From the NCBI RefSeq assembly GCF_014648355.1, contig NZ_BMQY01000011.1, positions 62,001 through 126,000 of the forward strand: a DNA stretch of 64,000 bases, given 5' to 3'. The translations under genes were made by a program, and so were the position numbers. Every line of letters starts with the position of its first letter. Positions within the stretch are counted from its first letter, which is position 1. The notes beneath the pieces are model-generated. The model was given only the letters and a program-made list of their open reading frames with translations. It was not told the DNA's origin and did no database searches. Of this stretch, positions 48,513 to 57,644 are shown one piece after another. This DNA comes from Couchioplanes azureus (GTDB lineage: Bacteria; Actinomycetota; Actinomycetes; Mycobacteriales; Micromonosporaceae).

Positions 48513-49166
48513 TTAGAAGCACTCGTCCTTGCCCCAGTGCAGGGCCAGCTTGAGGTTGCGCAGGTTGAACTCGGCCGCGTTGGTGGACCAGGCGACCTGC
48601 TTGAGGTTGGTGATGGTGACCTTCTCGGCCTGCTGGCTGAAGAAGCCCTCCCGGCGCTGCGCCTTCTCGCCGGGGTCGTTCTCCGGCCCCTTGTCGAGGG
48701 TGGACGCGTCGCGGCCGATCTCGATGGTCTCGAACTTGGCGTTGCCGTCGAGCTGGGCCATGTCGACGACCATGTTCCGCGCGGTGACCGGCTGGTCGCC
48801 GGTGCCGGCGCGGATGACCAGGCTCACCGAGCCGAAGTCGCCGAGGTCGGTGACCACCGACTGGCACAGGTTCTTCAGCGTCGCGGTCTTCATGGCCGAG
48901 ACCGCGACCGGTTCGGGTTTCTGGGACGGGGGATTGCTGCCGGGGTCGAGGCGGGCGTCGACCGTGCCGTACTGGATGAAGCCGGTCGCCACGAGCTCGT
49001 CGGCGCTCACCTTGAACTGCTGGCCGGAGACCACGAAGGTCGCGGCCAGCGCGCCGTTCGAGATGAGCGAGACCACGCCGGCGGTGGCGACGGCGCTGAG
49101 CCCCATCACCACGCCGAAGCGGCGCCAGTTCGTGCGTCCCGGGGATGTCGAGGGGTGATCCGTCAC
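48513..49166 (-). CDS. DUF6230 family protein
   Basis: From GTG 49166 the protein has 217 residues: a short cytoplasmic N terminus, one membrane or signal helix (RRFGVVMGLSAVATAGVVSLI), and a mature part with ALAATFVVSGQQFKVSADELVATGFIQYG, VKTATLKNLCQSVV-like spacing and the HWGKDECF end typical of DUF6230. It is probably surface-associated; the role is unknown. GGAG lies seven bases before the GTG. The usual DUF6114 partner is absent; a different secreted protein takes its place. Confidence 0.86.
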   Translation of the reverse strand: MTDHPSTSPGRTNWRRFGVVMGLSAVATAGVVSLISNGALAATFVVSGQQFKVSADELVATGFIQYGTVDARLDPGSNPPSQKPEPVAVSAMKTATLKNLCQSVVTDLGDFGSVSLVIRAGTGDQPVTARNMVVDMAQLDGNAKFETIEIGRDASTLDKGPENDPGEKAQRREGFFSQQAEKVTITNLKQVAWSTNAAEFNLRNLKLALHWGKDECF

Positions 49167-49191
49167 CGTCGTCACTCCGTCCGGAGATGAT

Positions 49192-49213
49192 TGAGAAAAG
49201 GTGGGTTTTCTCA
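49192..49213 (-). promoter_or_regulatory. Inverted repeat TGAGAAAA-6-TTTTCTCA near the DUF6230 transcription start
   Basis: An 8-base perfect inverted repeat with a 6-base loop begins just downstream of the expected transcription start of the DUF6230 operon. It is AT-rich, unlike its surroundings, which suits an operator; it could also be a terminator for the PucR gene just upstream. Confidence 0.55.
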
Positions 49214-49223
49214 GTGAGTTCGG

Positions 49224-49253
49224 ACGGTAGTTCACGACATTAACAGCTGTCAA
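49224..49253 (-). promoter_or_regulatory. Housekeeping-type promoter for the DUF6230 operon
   Basis: On the minus strand TTGACA (49248-49253) and TACCGT (49224-49229) are separated by 18 bases, a near-consensus vegetative promoter. The -35 box overlaps the last codon and stop of the PucR gene. Transcription would start near 49217, about 50 bases before the GTG at 49166. Confidence 0.72.
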
Positions 49254-50416
49254 TGAATCGAAGGGCCGGGCCAGGAGAGCAGGGCCCACCACCACCGCAC
49301 CGTCTCCAGCACCGTCAGCCGCTCGCCGAGCCCGGTCAGCTCCTGCAGCCGGCGCAGCCGGTAGCGCACCGTGTTCGGGTGCAGGTGCAGCGCCTCGGCG
49401 GTCCGGTCCAGGCGTTGCCCGTGGTCCAGGTACGCCAGCGCGGTCGAGGCGAGCTCGTGGTGGAACTCGTCGCCGGGGTCCAGGCCGCCGAGCAGGCTCT
49501 CGCTGAGGAAGCCGGCCAGCATGGGCTGCGCCGCGAGCGCGGTCTCGCCGGCCAGGTCCGCCACGCCGTGCATCCCGGTCCGGCGGATCCCGGCCGGCGC
49601 GTCGCCGCCGGCCGCGCGCAGGGCGGTCAGGCACAGGGCGTACGCGGCCGGCGCCCGGTCCAGGCCGACCGCCGGGGTGGTCACCACGAGCGCCGGCGTC
49701 GCGGGAGCCGGCGACGGCAGCCGCGGGACCAGCGCGGCCAGCCGCCCGGCCACCGGGGCGACGACCCCGCCGCAGCGGGCCAGACTCGCCTCCAGGCCGC
49801 GGATCTGGGCCGGGTCGGCGGCGTCGGCGGCCAGGCAGTGGTAGCGGCCGCCGGCGGTCAGGCCGAACCGGGCCGGGTCCGGCACGCCGTCGCTCCGCTC
49901 GCCCAGCAGCAGCGTCCGCAGCACCGCGCTCCGGGCGTCGCGGTAGTCGCGGCGCAGGTCCCGCCGCGCCGCCCGGTACGCCTCGACGACCTGCCGCTCC
50001 AGCAGCAGCCCGTACCGGTCCAGCCGGAGCAGGGCCTGCATCATGACCTCGGCCGCGATGCCGGCCGCCCGCCCGCGCTCGATCGCGATCTCGAGGATCC
50101 GGCCGCGGCCGGCGTGCACCCCGGACAGCAGCGCCGCGACCGGCACGCCGAGCGCGGCCCGGGCGGCGCCGAAGCGGCAGGCCTCGGTGAAGTCCGGCTC
50201 GCCGTCGCGGGTGAAGGCGGCGAACCCGGCGGCCAGCAGGGCGGCCACCGCGTGCCGGATCTCCGCCGACGGCCGCCGGGACGCCTCGGGGAACGCCGCG
50301 CCGACCGCGCGCACGACCTCGTCGACGAGGTGCGGGTCCGCCGCCAGGTCCCGCACGAGCGCGGCGAGGGCGTCCTCGCGCGGTTGTGGTCGGTGCACAA
50401 CGGGCGGCTGCGGCAT
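49250..50416 (-). CDS. PucR/CdaR-type regulator
   Basis: From ATG 50416 the protein has 388 residues. A helical region (about 10-150) is followed by a GGDEF-like middle and the PucR C-terminal helix-turn-helix (LDRTAEALHLHPNTVRYRLRRLQELTGL). ATG 50452 is an alternative start; I chose 50416 because GAGGACGGGAA precedes it. It is divergent from the beta-propeller/alditol oxidase genes, 121 bases apart, and may regulate them. A second PucR lies at 55441. Confidence 0.83.
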   Translation of the reverse strand: MPQPPVVHRPQPREDALAALVRDLAADPHLVDEVVRAVGAAFPEASRRPSAEIRHAVAALLAAGFAAFTRDGEPDFTEACRFGAARAALGVPVAALLSGVHAGRGRILEIAIERGRAAGIAAEVMMQALLRLDRYGLLLERQVVEAYRAARRDLRRDYRDARSAVLRTLLLGERSDGVPDPARFGLTAGGRYHCLAADAADPAQIRGLEASLARCGGVVAPVAGRLAALVPRLPSPAPATPALVVTTPAVGLDRAPAAYALCLTALRAAGGDAPAGIRRTGMHGVADLAGETALAAQPMLAGFLSESLLGGLDPGDEFHHELASTALAYLDHGQRLDRTAEALHLHPNTVRYRLRRLQELTGLGERLTVLETVRWWWALLSWPGPSIH

Positions 50417-50537
50417 TGGTTCCCGTCCTCTACCGGCACGGGGGACATTCATTGTTCCCTATGCGTTACCGCAAAGTAACATCGCGGGGCGCCGGGCGGA
50501 ACACCCACCGCGCCCCGCCCGTCCGCCGGAGGCGTCC

Positions 50538-51791
50538 GTGAGCGCTGCGTCCGTACCGTCGAAGACCCGGGCCCTGGCCGCCCTGCTGCTGGCGGCGTCG
50601 CTCGGCGCCGTCCCGGCCGCGGCGCCCGTGGCCGCGGCGGCACCGCTGCGCGAGGTCATGTTCGTCGGCAACAACTGGGACGGGACCGTCGACGTCATCG
50701 AGTCCCGCGGCGACCTCGCCTCCCTCGGCCGCATCGACGTCGTGCCCGACCGGGCCGAGCGGCTGCGGGAGATCTACTCGGACCCGCTCAAGCTCGTCTT
50801 CTACCTCGGCGTGCGGTACAGCTCCGGCGAGGGTCACGACCAGCTCGTCGACGACATGTACACCACCCCGGCCGGCGACGCGCTGGTGGTCTCGCGCCCG
50901 AGCTTCGCCGACGTGGTCTCGATCGACCTCACCACCGGCGCCGTCAGGTGGCGGTTCCCGGTCTCCGGCTTCCGCAGCGACCACATGGCCGTGGCGCCCG
51001 ACGGCCGGTCGGTCGCGGTCTCGGCCTCGACCTCCAACACCGTGCACGTGCTGGACATCGCCACCGGCCGGCAGCTCGGCTCGTTCCCCACCGGCGACCA
51101 GCCGCACGAGAACGTCTACACCGACGGCGGGCGGTATCTGTGGAACTCGTCGATCGGCGCGGTCACGACGTCGCTCGACGCCCCGGCCCAGGACTGGACC
51201 AAGGGCGACCGGCACCTCACGATCGCCGACACGCAGACCTTCCGCACCGTACGCACGATCGACATGCGCCCGCGCCTCGACGCGGCCGGCCGCCGCGACC
51301 TCTCCGACGCCGTCCGCCCGGCGGTCTTCACCCCCGACGAGTCCACCCTGTACTTCCAGGTGTCCTTCTTCGGCGGGGTGGTCGAGTACGACGTGCGGGG
51401 CGACCGCGTCACCCGGGTCCGCGAGCTGCCGAAGAACCCCGCCACCAACGAGGACCGCACGACGTGGGTGAACGACTCGCGGCACCACGGGCTGTCGATG
51501 AGCCCGGACGGCACCAGGCTGTGCGTGGCGGGGACCGTGGACGACTACGCCACGATCGTCGACCGGGCCACCCTCGCGCCGGGGGAGCTGGTCGCCGCGA
51601 GCAAGCCGTACTGGGCGACGGTCAGCGGCGACGGGCAGAGCTGCGTCATCTCGGAGTCGGGCGCCGACCGGGTGACGGCGATCAGCTTCGCGACCGGCCG
51701 CCGGGTCGCCACCGTCGCGGTCGGCGACCACCCGCAGCGGGTCCGCATCGGGCACGTCCCGGCGACCTGGACGCCGCCGGGCGCGAGGTGA
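50538..51791 (+). CDS. Secreted YVTN-type beta-propeller protein
   Basis: The 417-residue protein starts at GTG 50538 (GGAGG five bases upstream), has a signal peptide (residues 1-38, ending AAAAP), and shows repeated beta-propeller units: VFVGNNWDGTVDVIE-like, HMAVAPDGRSVAVSASTSNTVHVLDIATG, RPAVFTPDESTLYF, HHGLSMSPDGTRLCVAGT and WATVSGDGQSCVISESGADRVTAIS. Such proteins bind or oxidise ligands outside the cell; here the function is unknown. It ends one base before the alditol oxidase gene, so both are translated from one mRNA. Confidence 0.83.
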   Translation: MSAASVPSKTRALAALLLAASLGAVPAAAPVAAAAPLREVMFVGNNWDGTVDVIESRGDLASLGRIDVVPDRAERLREIYSDPLKLVFYLGVRYSSGEGHDQLVDDMYTTPAGDALVVSRPSFADVVSIDLTTGAVRWRFPVSGFRSDHMAVAPDGRSVAVSASTSNTVHVLDIATGRQLGSFPTGDQPHENVYTDGGRYLWNSSIGAVTTSLDAPAQDWTKGDRHLTIADTQTFRTVRTIDMRPRLDAAGRRDLSDAVRPAVFTPDESTLYFQVSFFGGVVEYDVRGDRVTRVRELPKNPATNEDRTTWVNDSRHHGLSMSPDGTRLCVAGTVDDYATIVDRATLAPGELVAASKPYWATVSGDGQSCVISESGADRVTAISFATGRRVATVAVGDHPQRVRIGHVPATWTPPGAR

Positions 51792-51792
51792 T

Positions 51793-53055
51793 GTGCTGCG
51801 GGACGTGAGCGGCGAACGGGTCACCAACTGGGCGGGCAACATCGTCTTCGGCGCGCGCCGGTGCCACCGGCCGGCCACCGTCGCGCAGCTGCAGGAACTG
51901 GTGGCGGCCGGCGGCCCGGTCAAGGTTCTGGGCAGCGGGCATTCCTTCAACCGCATGGCCGACACCAGCGGGGACCTGGTGTCGCTGGCCGGGCTGCCGC
52001 GGATCGCCGAGGTCGCCGCGGACCGCAGGTCGGTCCGGGTCGACGGCGGCATCCGTTACGGCGAGCTCGCCGCCCGGCTGCACGCGGAGGGCCTGGCGCT
52101 GCACACCATGGCGTCCCTGCCGCACATCTCGGTCGCCGGTGCCGTCGCGACGGCGACGCACGGCTCGGGCGCCCGCCATGCCAACCTCGCCACCGCGGTG
52201 TCGGCCGTCGAGCTCGTCCGCGGCGACGGGACGGCGGTCACCCTGCGCCGCGACGCCGACGGCGACGCCTTCGCCGGGGCGGTCGTGCACCTCGGCGCGC
52301 TGGGTGTGGTCACCGCGCTGACGCTGGACGTCGTGCCCGCGTACGAGCTGCGCCAGTACGTCTACGAGGGCCTGCCCCGCGCCGCGCTGGCCGCGCACCT
52401 GCCGGAGATCCTGGCCGACGGCTACAGCGTCAGCCTCTTCACCACCTGGTCCACCCCGGACATCGCCGCGGTCTGGCTCAAGCGCCGCGAGCCCATGCCC
52501 GCCGGCGACTTCCACGGCGCCCGGCGGGCCACCGCGCCCCGGCACCCGGTGCCGGGCATGCCGGCGCGCAACAGCACCGACCAGTCCGGCGAGCCCGGGC
52601 CGTGGCACACCCGGCTGCCGCACTTCCGGATGGAGTTCACGCCCAGCAGTGGCGAGGAGCTCCAGTCGGAATACCACGTGCCCCGCGACCGCGCCCTCGA
52701 GGCGATCGACGCGGTGCAGGCCGTCGGCCCGCGGATCGCGCCGGTGCTGCAGGTCTGCGAGCTGCGGACGGTCGCGGCGGACGAGCTGTGGCTGAGCCCC
52801 AACTACCGCCGCGACACGTTCGCGCTGCACTTCACCTGGATCGCCGACGCCGGGGCGGTCCTGCCGGTGGTGGCCCGCGTCGAGGAGGCGCTGGCCCCGC
52901 TCGACCCGCGGCCGCACTGGGGCAAGATCTTCACCACCGATGCCGCCACCGTGCGCGGCCGGTACGCGCGCTTCGCCGACTTCGTGGCGCTGGCCCGCGA
53001 GTACGACCCGGACGCTGTCTTCCGCAACGCGTGGCTGGACGCCCTGCTCGGCTGA
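51793..53055 (+). CDS. FAD-dependent alditol (xylitol/sorbitol) oxidase-like
   Basis: The 420-residue VAO-type flavoprotein has the length of Streptomyces AldO (418). The covalent FAD attachment is His50 in LGSGHSFNRMAD, and SVAGAVATATHGSG and the C-terminal DPDAVFRNAWLDALL are also family features. It probably oxidises polyols with oxygen, giving aldose and hydrogen peroxide. The start is GTG 51793. No signal peptide is seen, so it acts in the cytoplasm, unlike its propeller partner. Confidence 0.87.
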   Translation: MLRDVSGERVTNWAGNIVFGARRCHRPATVAQLQELVAAGGPVKVLGSGHSFNRMADTSGDLVSLAGLPRIAEVAADRRSVRVDGGIRYGELAARLHAEGLALHTMASLPHISVAGAVATATHGSGARHANLATAVSAVELVRGDGTAVTLRRDADGDAFAGAVVHLGALGVVTALTLDVVPAYELRQYVYEGLPRAALAAHLPEILADGYSVSLFTTWSTPDIAAVWLKRREPMPAGDFHGARRATAPRHPVPGMPARNSTDQSGEPGPWHTRLPHFRMEFTPSSGEELQSEYHVPRDRALEAIDAVQAVGPRIAPVLQVCELRTVAADELWLSPNYRRDTFALHFTWIADAGAVLPVVARVEEALAPLDPRPHWGKIFTTDAATVRGRYARFADFVALAREYDPDAVFRNAWLDALLG

Positions 53056-53057
53056 CC

Positions 53058-54236
53058 TCAGCCGGCCTTGGGCTGTGCGCGCTGCCAGCGGGGCGCCGGC
53101 ATGTTCTCCGGGTCCAGCTTCTTGCGCGGCGGGCGGACCGAGGCCGGGCCGCGGTTCGGCAGCGACAGCCGGATGATCTTCGCCCACGCCGAGGCCACCT
53201 GCTTCGGCATCGGGCCGGTCACGTACTTCAGGTCGTACTTCTCGAAGAGGGCCCGGACCTTCGGCGCGATCTCCTGGTAACGGTTGCTCGGCAGGTCGGG
53301 GAAGAGGTGGTGCTCGATCTGGTGCGACAGGTTGCCGGTCATGATGTGGATCAGCTTGCCGCCGCTGATGTTGGCCGAGCCCAGCATCTGGCGCAGGTAC
53401 CACTCGCCGCGGGTCTCGCCCTCGATCGAGGTCCGCTCGAAGGTCTCGACGCCGTTCGGGAAGTGGCCACACATGATCACCGAATGCGTCCACAGGTTGC
53501 GGACGATGTTGGCGGTGAAGTTGGCCGCCATGGTGTGCAGGAACGACGGCCCGGACAACGCCGGGTGCACGACGTAGTCCTTCAGCATCTGCCTGCCGAT
53601 CTTGCGCCGGACCTGCTTGAGCCGGGTCTTGAACTCCTCGGAGCGGCGGCGCTTCTTGGTCTTGAGGTTGCGGCCCAGCTCGAGGTCGTACGCGGCGATG
53701 CCGTACTCGAAGAAGATCGCGTTGACCAGGTTGTAGAACGGCTGGCCCAGGTAGGCCGGGGTCCACGGCTGGTCCTCGTCGACGCGCATGATGCCGTACC
53801 CGAGGTCGTTGTCCTTGCCGACCACGTTCGTGTACGTGTGGTGCAGCTGGTTGTGCGAGTGCTTCCACTGCTCGGCCGGCGTCGCGCTGTCCCACTCCCA
53901 GGTCGAGGAGTGGATCTTCGGGTCCCGCATCCAGTCCCACTGCCCGTGCAGGATGTTGTGCCCGACCTCCATGTTGTCGAGGATCTTGGCGATCGACAGC
54001 CCCGCCGTGCCCACCAGCCAGGCCGGCGGGAAGATCGAGAACAACAGCACCACCCGGCTGCCCAGCTCCAGCCGGCGCTGGATGGAGATCATCCTGCGGA
54101 TGTACTTCGCGTCGTTCTCGCCGCGGCTCTCGATGACCTCGTCGCGGATCGCGTCGAGCTCGATGCCGATCTGCTCGATGTCCTCGGGCGTCAGGTGCGC
54201 GATCGGGTTGACTTTCTTGCGCTGCAATGTGGTCAT
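53058..54236 (-). CDS. Membrane fatty-acid desaturase (DesA3-like)
   Basis: The 392-residue protein shows the three His boxes of membrane di-iron desaturases: HNILHGQW, HSHNQLHH and HQIEHHLFPD. Several hydrophobic stretches surround them. It is like the mycobacterial stearoyl desaturase DesA3. ATG 54236 lies 12 bases after the stop of a reductase gene that supplies electrons. It should introduce a double bond in acyl chains of membrane lipids. Confidence 0.92.
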   Translation of the reverse strand: MTTLQRKKVNPIAHLTPEDIEQIGIELDAIRDEVIESRGENDAKYIRRMISIQRRLELGSRVVLLFSIFPPAWLVGTAGLSIAKILDNMEVGHNILHGQWDWMRDPKIHSSTWEWDSATPAEQWKHSHNQLHHTYTNVVGKDNDLGYGIMRVDEDQPWTPAYLGQPFYNLVNAIFFEYGIAAYDLELGRNLKTKKRRRSEEFKTRLKQVRRKIGRQMLKDYVVHPALSGPSFLHTMAANFTANIVRNLWTHSVIMCGHFPNGVETFERTSIEGETRGEWYLRQMLGSANISGGKLIHIMTGNLSHQIEHHLFPDLPSNRYQEIAPKVRALFEKYDLKYVTGPMPKQVASAWAKIIRLSLPNRGPASVRPPRKKLDPENMPAPRWQRAQPKAG

Positions 54237-54248
54237 GGTGATCCTCTT

Positions 54249-55331
54249 CTACAGCTCGATGCGGCACGGGCCGGCGGCCGCGTTGATGCAGGTCTGAACG
54301 GGGATGGCGTCGCCCGGCTCGGCCACGGTGAGGGTGCCGTCGCGCAGGTCGCGCACGGCGCCCTCGCGCAGCGGCAGCACGCACTTGAAGCAGATGCCCA
54401 TGCGGCAGCCGGACGGCATCAGTACCCCCCCGGCCTCGCCGGCCTCCAGCAGCGGCTGACCGCCGCCCGCCGGGACCGTCCTCCCGGCCAGGGTGAACGT
54501 CACGTCCCCGCCCCCGGCGCCGTCGGCCACCACCGTGGGACGGAACCGCTCGGTGCGCAGCAGGGCGCGGGCGCCGGACTGCTCCCAGTGCTCCTCGAGG
54601 TCGTCGAGCAGCTCGTTCGGCCCGCAGGCCCAGGCGTCGCGCTCGAACAGGTCGGGCACCAGCTCGTCGAGGTCGGCCGGCTTGATCCGGCCGTCGGTCC
54701 CGGTGTGCCGCTCCACCAGGCGGATGCGGCCGCGGGCGGCCAGCGCCCGCAGGTCGTCGCCGAACACCACGTCGGCGCGGGTACGCGCGGAGTGCACCAC
54801 CACCACGTCGGCCAGCTCGTGCCCCCGGCTGCGCAGCATGCCCATGACCGGGGTGATGCCGCTGCCGGCCGTGACGAACAGCGCCTTGCGCGGGGCGACC
54901 GCGGGCAGGGTGAACTCGCCCGCGGGCAGGTCGAGGTGCACGATCATGCCGGTACGCGCCCGCCGGACCAGGTGGGTGCTCACCGCGCCGCCGGGGACCT
55001 CGTTGACGGTGACCGTGAACCGGTCGTCGCCGCGGGCGGTGCCGCGGGGCGCGCTGGTGACCGAGTACGAGCGCCAGAGCCGGACGCCGTCCACGTCCAC
55101 GCCGAGCCGCACGTACTGACCGGGCGTGGGTGGCCGCCAGCCGATGCCGGGGCGTAGCGTCAGAGTCACGCTGTGCGCCGTCTCGGGACGGACGCCGACG
55201 ATCTTCCCGCGCAGCACGTCGGGATTGCGCAGCGGGACGACCGCGTCGAGGTAGTCGGCCGGGACGAGCGGGGTCGTGATCAGTCCAACGACCCGCCAGG
55301 CCCCGGACCGCAGGGTGCGCGTGAGAGCCAT
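54249..55331 (-). CDS. Ferredoxin-NADPH reductase with 2Fe-2S domain (desaturase partner)
   Basis: The 360-residue protein has an FAD-binding barrel (RLWRSYSVTSAP), an NAD(P)H domain (LFVTAGSGITPVMGMLR) and a C-terminal plant-type ferredoxin domain with CRMGICFKC and a fourth Cys in VQTCINAA. This is the layout of the mycobacterial oxidoreductase Rv3230c, which serves DesA3. ATG 55331 is preferred over GTG 55334. It precedes the desaturase gene in one operon and passes electrons from NADPH to it. Confidence 0.9.
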   Translation of the reverse strand: MALTRTLRSGAWRVVGLITTPLVPADYLDAVVPLRNPDVLRGKIVGVRPETAHSVTLTLRPGIGWRPPTPGQYVRLGVDVDGVRLWRSYSVTSAPRGTARGDDRFTVTVNEVPGGAVSTHLVRRARTGMIVHLDLPAGEFTLPAVAPRKALFVTAGSGITPVMGMLRSRGHELADVVVVHSARTRADVVFGDDLRALAARGRIRLVERHTGTDGRIKPADLDELVPDLFERDAWACGPNELLDDLEEHWEQSGARALLRTERFRPTVVADGAGGGDVTFTLAGRTVPAGGGQPLLEAGEAGGVLMPSGCRMGICFKCVLPLREGAVRDLRDGTLTVAEPGDAIPVQTCINAAAGPCRIEL

Positions 55332-55440
55332 CACCCCAGCCTGCTGTGACCGGGGAACGAATGCATGACCTCACGAAGTGAATCGTGCGCCGGATATTGT
55401 TCGTCCAGCACAACACTGCACGGTGAAACGCGGAGAGACC

Positions 55441-56658
55441 ATGGACGAGACGCTGCCCGACGTACGCGACTTCCGCCTCGCCGAGGACATCGTCGCCCCG
55501 CTGCGGGAGCGGCTGCCCGAGGTGGCGGTCCAGACGATCGGCGCGATCACCGCGACCGTCCCGGCGTACGCCGAGGCCTTCACGGGAGAGCTCGGCGCCA
55601 AGATCGAGAAGGCGGTCCGGGCGGCGCTCGGCACGTTCCTCAACCTGGTCTCCCGCGCGGCCGGCCCGGACCCGGGCTCGCCGCTGGCCCCGGCGATCGA
55701 GGCCGCGTACGCCCTGGGCCGCGGCGAGGCCCGCTCCGGACGCAGCCTGGACGCGCTGCTCGGGGCGTACCGGATCGGCGCCCGCGTCGCCTGGCGCCAG
55801 TTCGCCGCCATCAGCGTCAGCACCGGCCAGCCCGCGCCGACCATCGCCCGCTTCGCCGAGCTGGTGTTCGCCTACATCGACGAGCTGTCCGCGGCCAGCG
55901 TGGCCGGGCACGCCGACGAACTGGCCTCCTCCGGCCGCGCCCGCCGCCGGCGGCTGGAGCTGCTGGCCCAGGCCCTGGTCGCGGGCGACCCGCCGGAGGT
56001 GGTGGTCGCCGCGGCGGAACGCGCCGAGTGGGCCCCGCCGCAGACCCTGACCGCCGTCCTGGTGCCCGAGCGCGCCGCCCGCGCGATGGCCGACCTGTTC
56101 GACGCCCGCACCCTGCAGGTGTCCGAGGCGGTCCCGGAGCTGCCGGAGACCGCGGTGCTGCTGGTCCCCGACGCCCAGGGCCCGTCCCGGGCGCACCTCA
56201 TCCGGCTCCTCGCCGGGCGCGGCGCCATCGTCGGCCCGGCCCGGCCCTGGCTGCGCGCCCGCGACTCGCTCACCCGGGCGATCCGCGTCTCCCGCCTGGA
56301 GGTGCGCCCTCCCGTCGGCGGCGCCGTGGACACGGAGGACCACCTGCTCGCCCTGGTGGTGACGGCGGACCCGCAGGCCCTGGCCGACCTGCGCGACCGG
56401 GTGCTGGCCCCGCTCTCCGGCGAGCGCGCCGCGACGGCGGTCAAGCTCGTGGAGACCCTGCGGAGCTGGCTGCTGCACCAGGGCCGTCGCGAGGACGTGG
56501 CGGCGGAGCTGTTCGTCCACCCGCAGACGGTCCGCTACCGCATGTCCCGGCTCCGCGAGCTCTACGGCGACCGCCTCCGCGATCCCCAGTGGCTGCACAT
56601 GCTCACGGTGGCCCTGTCGATGCCGGCCCGAGGCCGGCCGCCTTCGGCGACGGCGTGA
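55441..56658 (+). CDS. PucR/CdaR-type regulator
   Basis: From ATG 55441 (CGGAGAG upstream) the protein has 405 residues: a helical N-terminal part (about 1-165, EDIVAPLRERLPEVAVQTI), a middle region, and a C-terminal PucR helix-turn-helix (DVAAELFVHPQTVRYRMSRLRELYGDRL). It is divergent from the desaturase operon, about 110 bases apart, and could control it. It has the same architecture as the regulator at 49250. Confidence 0.85.
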   Translation: MDETLPDVRDFRLAEDIVAPLRERLPEVAVQTIGAITATVPAYAEAFTGELGAKIEKAVRAALGTFLNLVSRAAGPDPGSPLAPAIEAAYALGRGEARSGRSLDALLGAYRIGARVAWRQFAAISVSTGQPAPTIARFAELVFAYIDELSAASVAGHADELASSGRARRRRLELLAQALVAGDPPEVVVAAAERAEWAPPQTLTAVLVPERAARAMADLFDARTLQVSEAVPELPETAVLLVPDAQGPSRAHLIRLLAGRGAIVGPARPWLRARDSLTRAIRVSRLEVRPPVGGAVDTEDHLLALVVTADPQALADLRDRVLAPLSGERAATAVKLVETLRSWLLHQGRREDVAAELFVHPQTVRYRMSRLRELYGDRLRDPQWLHMLTVALSMPARGRPPSATA

Positions 56659-56722
56659 CCTTTCCTGGGCGTGACCCACATCCCATGTCCGGTGCGCGGC
56701 CGGCCCGGATAGGTCGGCGTGA

Positions 56723-56739
56723 TAAGGGTAGCCTTACCT
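56723..56739. promoter_or_regulatory. Iron box (IdeR/DmdR-type operator)
   Basis: TAAGGGTAGCCTTACCT closely resembles the TTAGGTTAGGCTAACCTAA consensus of iron-dependent DtxR-type repressors. It lies 31 bases before the siderophore-interacting protein gene, which should be repressed when iron is sufficient. Confidence 0.82.
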
Positions 56740-56770
56740 CGATCTCGTCGAGCCTGGAAGAAGTCTGCCC

Positions 56771-57598
56771 ATGTCGAACATTGCCTCTCCGGTGGGCCGG
56801 ACCGGTGTCGTGACCCGCGTCGAATGGCTCAGCCCGCACATGGTGCGCCTCGTGCTCGGCGGGCCCGGGCTGCGCGGGCTCGCGGCGGGCGCGTGCAGCG
56901 ACCACTACGTCAAGCTGCAGTTCCCGCGCCCGGGGGTGGCCTATCCCGAGCCGTTCGACCTCGGGCTGATCCGCGCCACCATGCCCCGGGAGAGCTGGCC
57001 GGTCGTGCGGACGTACACGGTCCGGCGCTGGCTTCCGGAGGTTCCCGAGCTGTGGCTCGACTTCGTGGTGCACGGCGACGAGGGCGTCGCGGGGCCGTGG
57101 GCGGCCGCCGCCCGGGTGGGCGACCCGGTGCGGTTCCTGGGGCCGGGCGGCGGGTACGCCCCCGATCCGGCCGCAGGCTGGCATCTGCTCGCCGGCGACG
57201 AGAGCGCGCTGCCCGCGATCGCCGCCGCGCTGGAGGCCATGCCCGCGGGGGCGCGCGTGCACGCCTTCGTCGAGGTCGCCGGCCCGGCCGACGAGCAGGC
57301 CCTGGAGACGGCCGCCAAGGCGGAGGTCACCTGGCTGCACCGCGGCGCCCGCCCGGTCGGCGAGGCGCTGGTGGCGGCGGTGCGCGGCCTCGCCTGGCCG
57401 GACGGGGACGTGCAGGCCTTCGTGCACGGCGAGGCGACCTTCGTCAAGGAGCTGCGGCGGCTGCTGCGCGTCGAGAAGCAGGTGCCGATGGACCGCTTGT
57501 CGATCTCCGGCTACTGGCGGCGGGGCCTGAACGAGGACGGCTGGCAGTCGGCCAAGCGCGAGTGGAACCGGCAGGTCGAGGCGGAACAGGCCGCATAG
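56771..57598 (+). CDS. Siderophore-interacting FAD protein (ferric-siderophore reductase)
   Basis: The 275-residue protein belongs to the ViuB/SIP family. The FAD motif is VRTYTVRRW (about residues 79-87), FLGPGGGYAPDP follows, and the NAD(P)H-side region is WHLLAGDESALPAIAAALEAM with HGEATFVKELRRLL at the end. It releases iron from ferric siderophores by reduction in the cytoplasm. GGAAGAAG precedes ATG 56771. The iron box just upstream fits its function. No transporter is next to it, so it works with siderophore systems elsewhere. Confidence 0.9.
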   Translation: MSNIASPVGRTGVVTRVEWLSPHMVRLVLGGPGLRGLAAGACSDHYVKLQFPRPGVAYPEPFDLGLIRATMPRESWPVVRTYTVRRWLPEVPELWLDFVVHGDEGVAGPWAAAARVGDPVRFLGPGGGYAPDPAAGWHLLAGDESALPAIAAALEAMPAGARVHAFVEVAGPADEQALETAAKAEVTWLHRGARPVGEALVAAVRGLAWPDGDVQAFVHGEATFVKELRRLLRVEKQVPMDRLSISGYWRRGLNEDGWQSAKREWNRQVEAEQAA

Positions 57599-57644
57599 GA
57601 CCGTGCGTGCCTTCCCGCACGATGCGATGAAACGACAAGTCAGG

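Noticed and set aside
51682..56679. A 1665-residue minus-strand frame across several genes
   Set aside because: It crosses five well-supported genes on both strands and shows no family motif; long open shadow frames are expected at this GC content.
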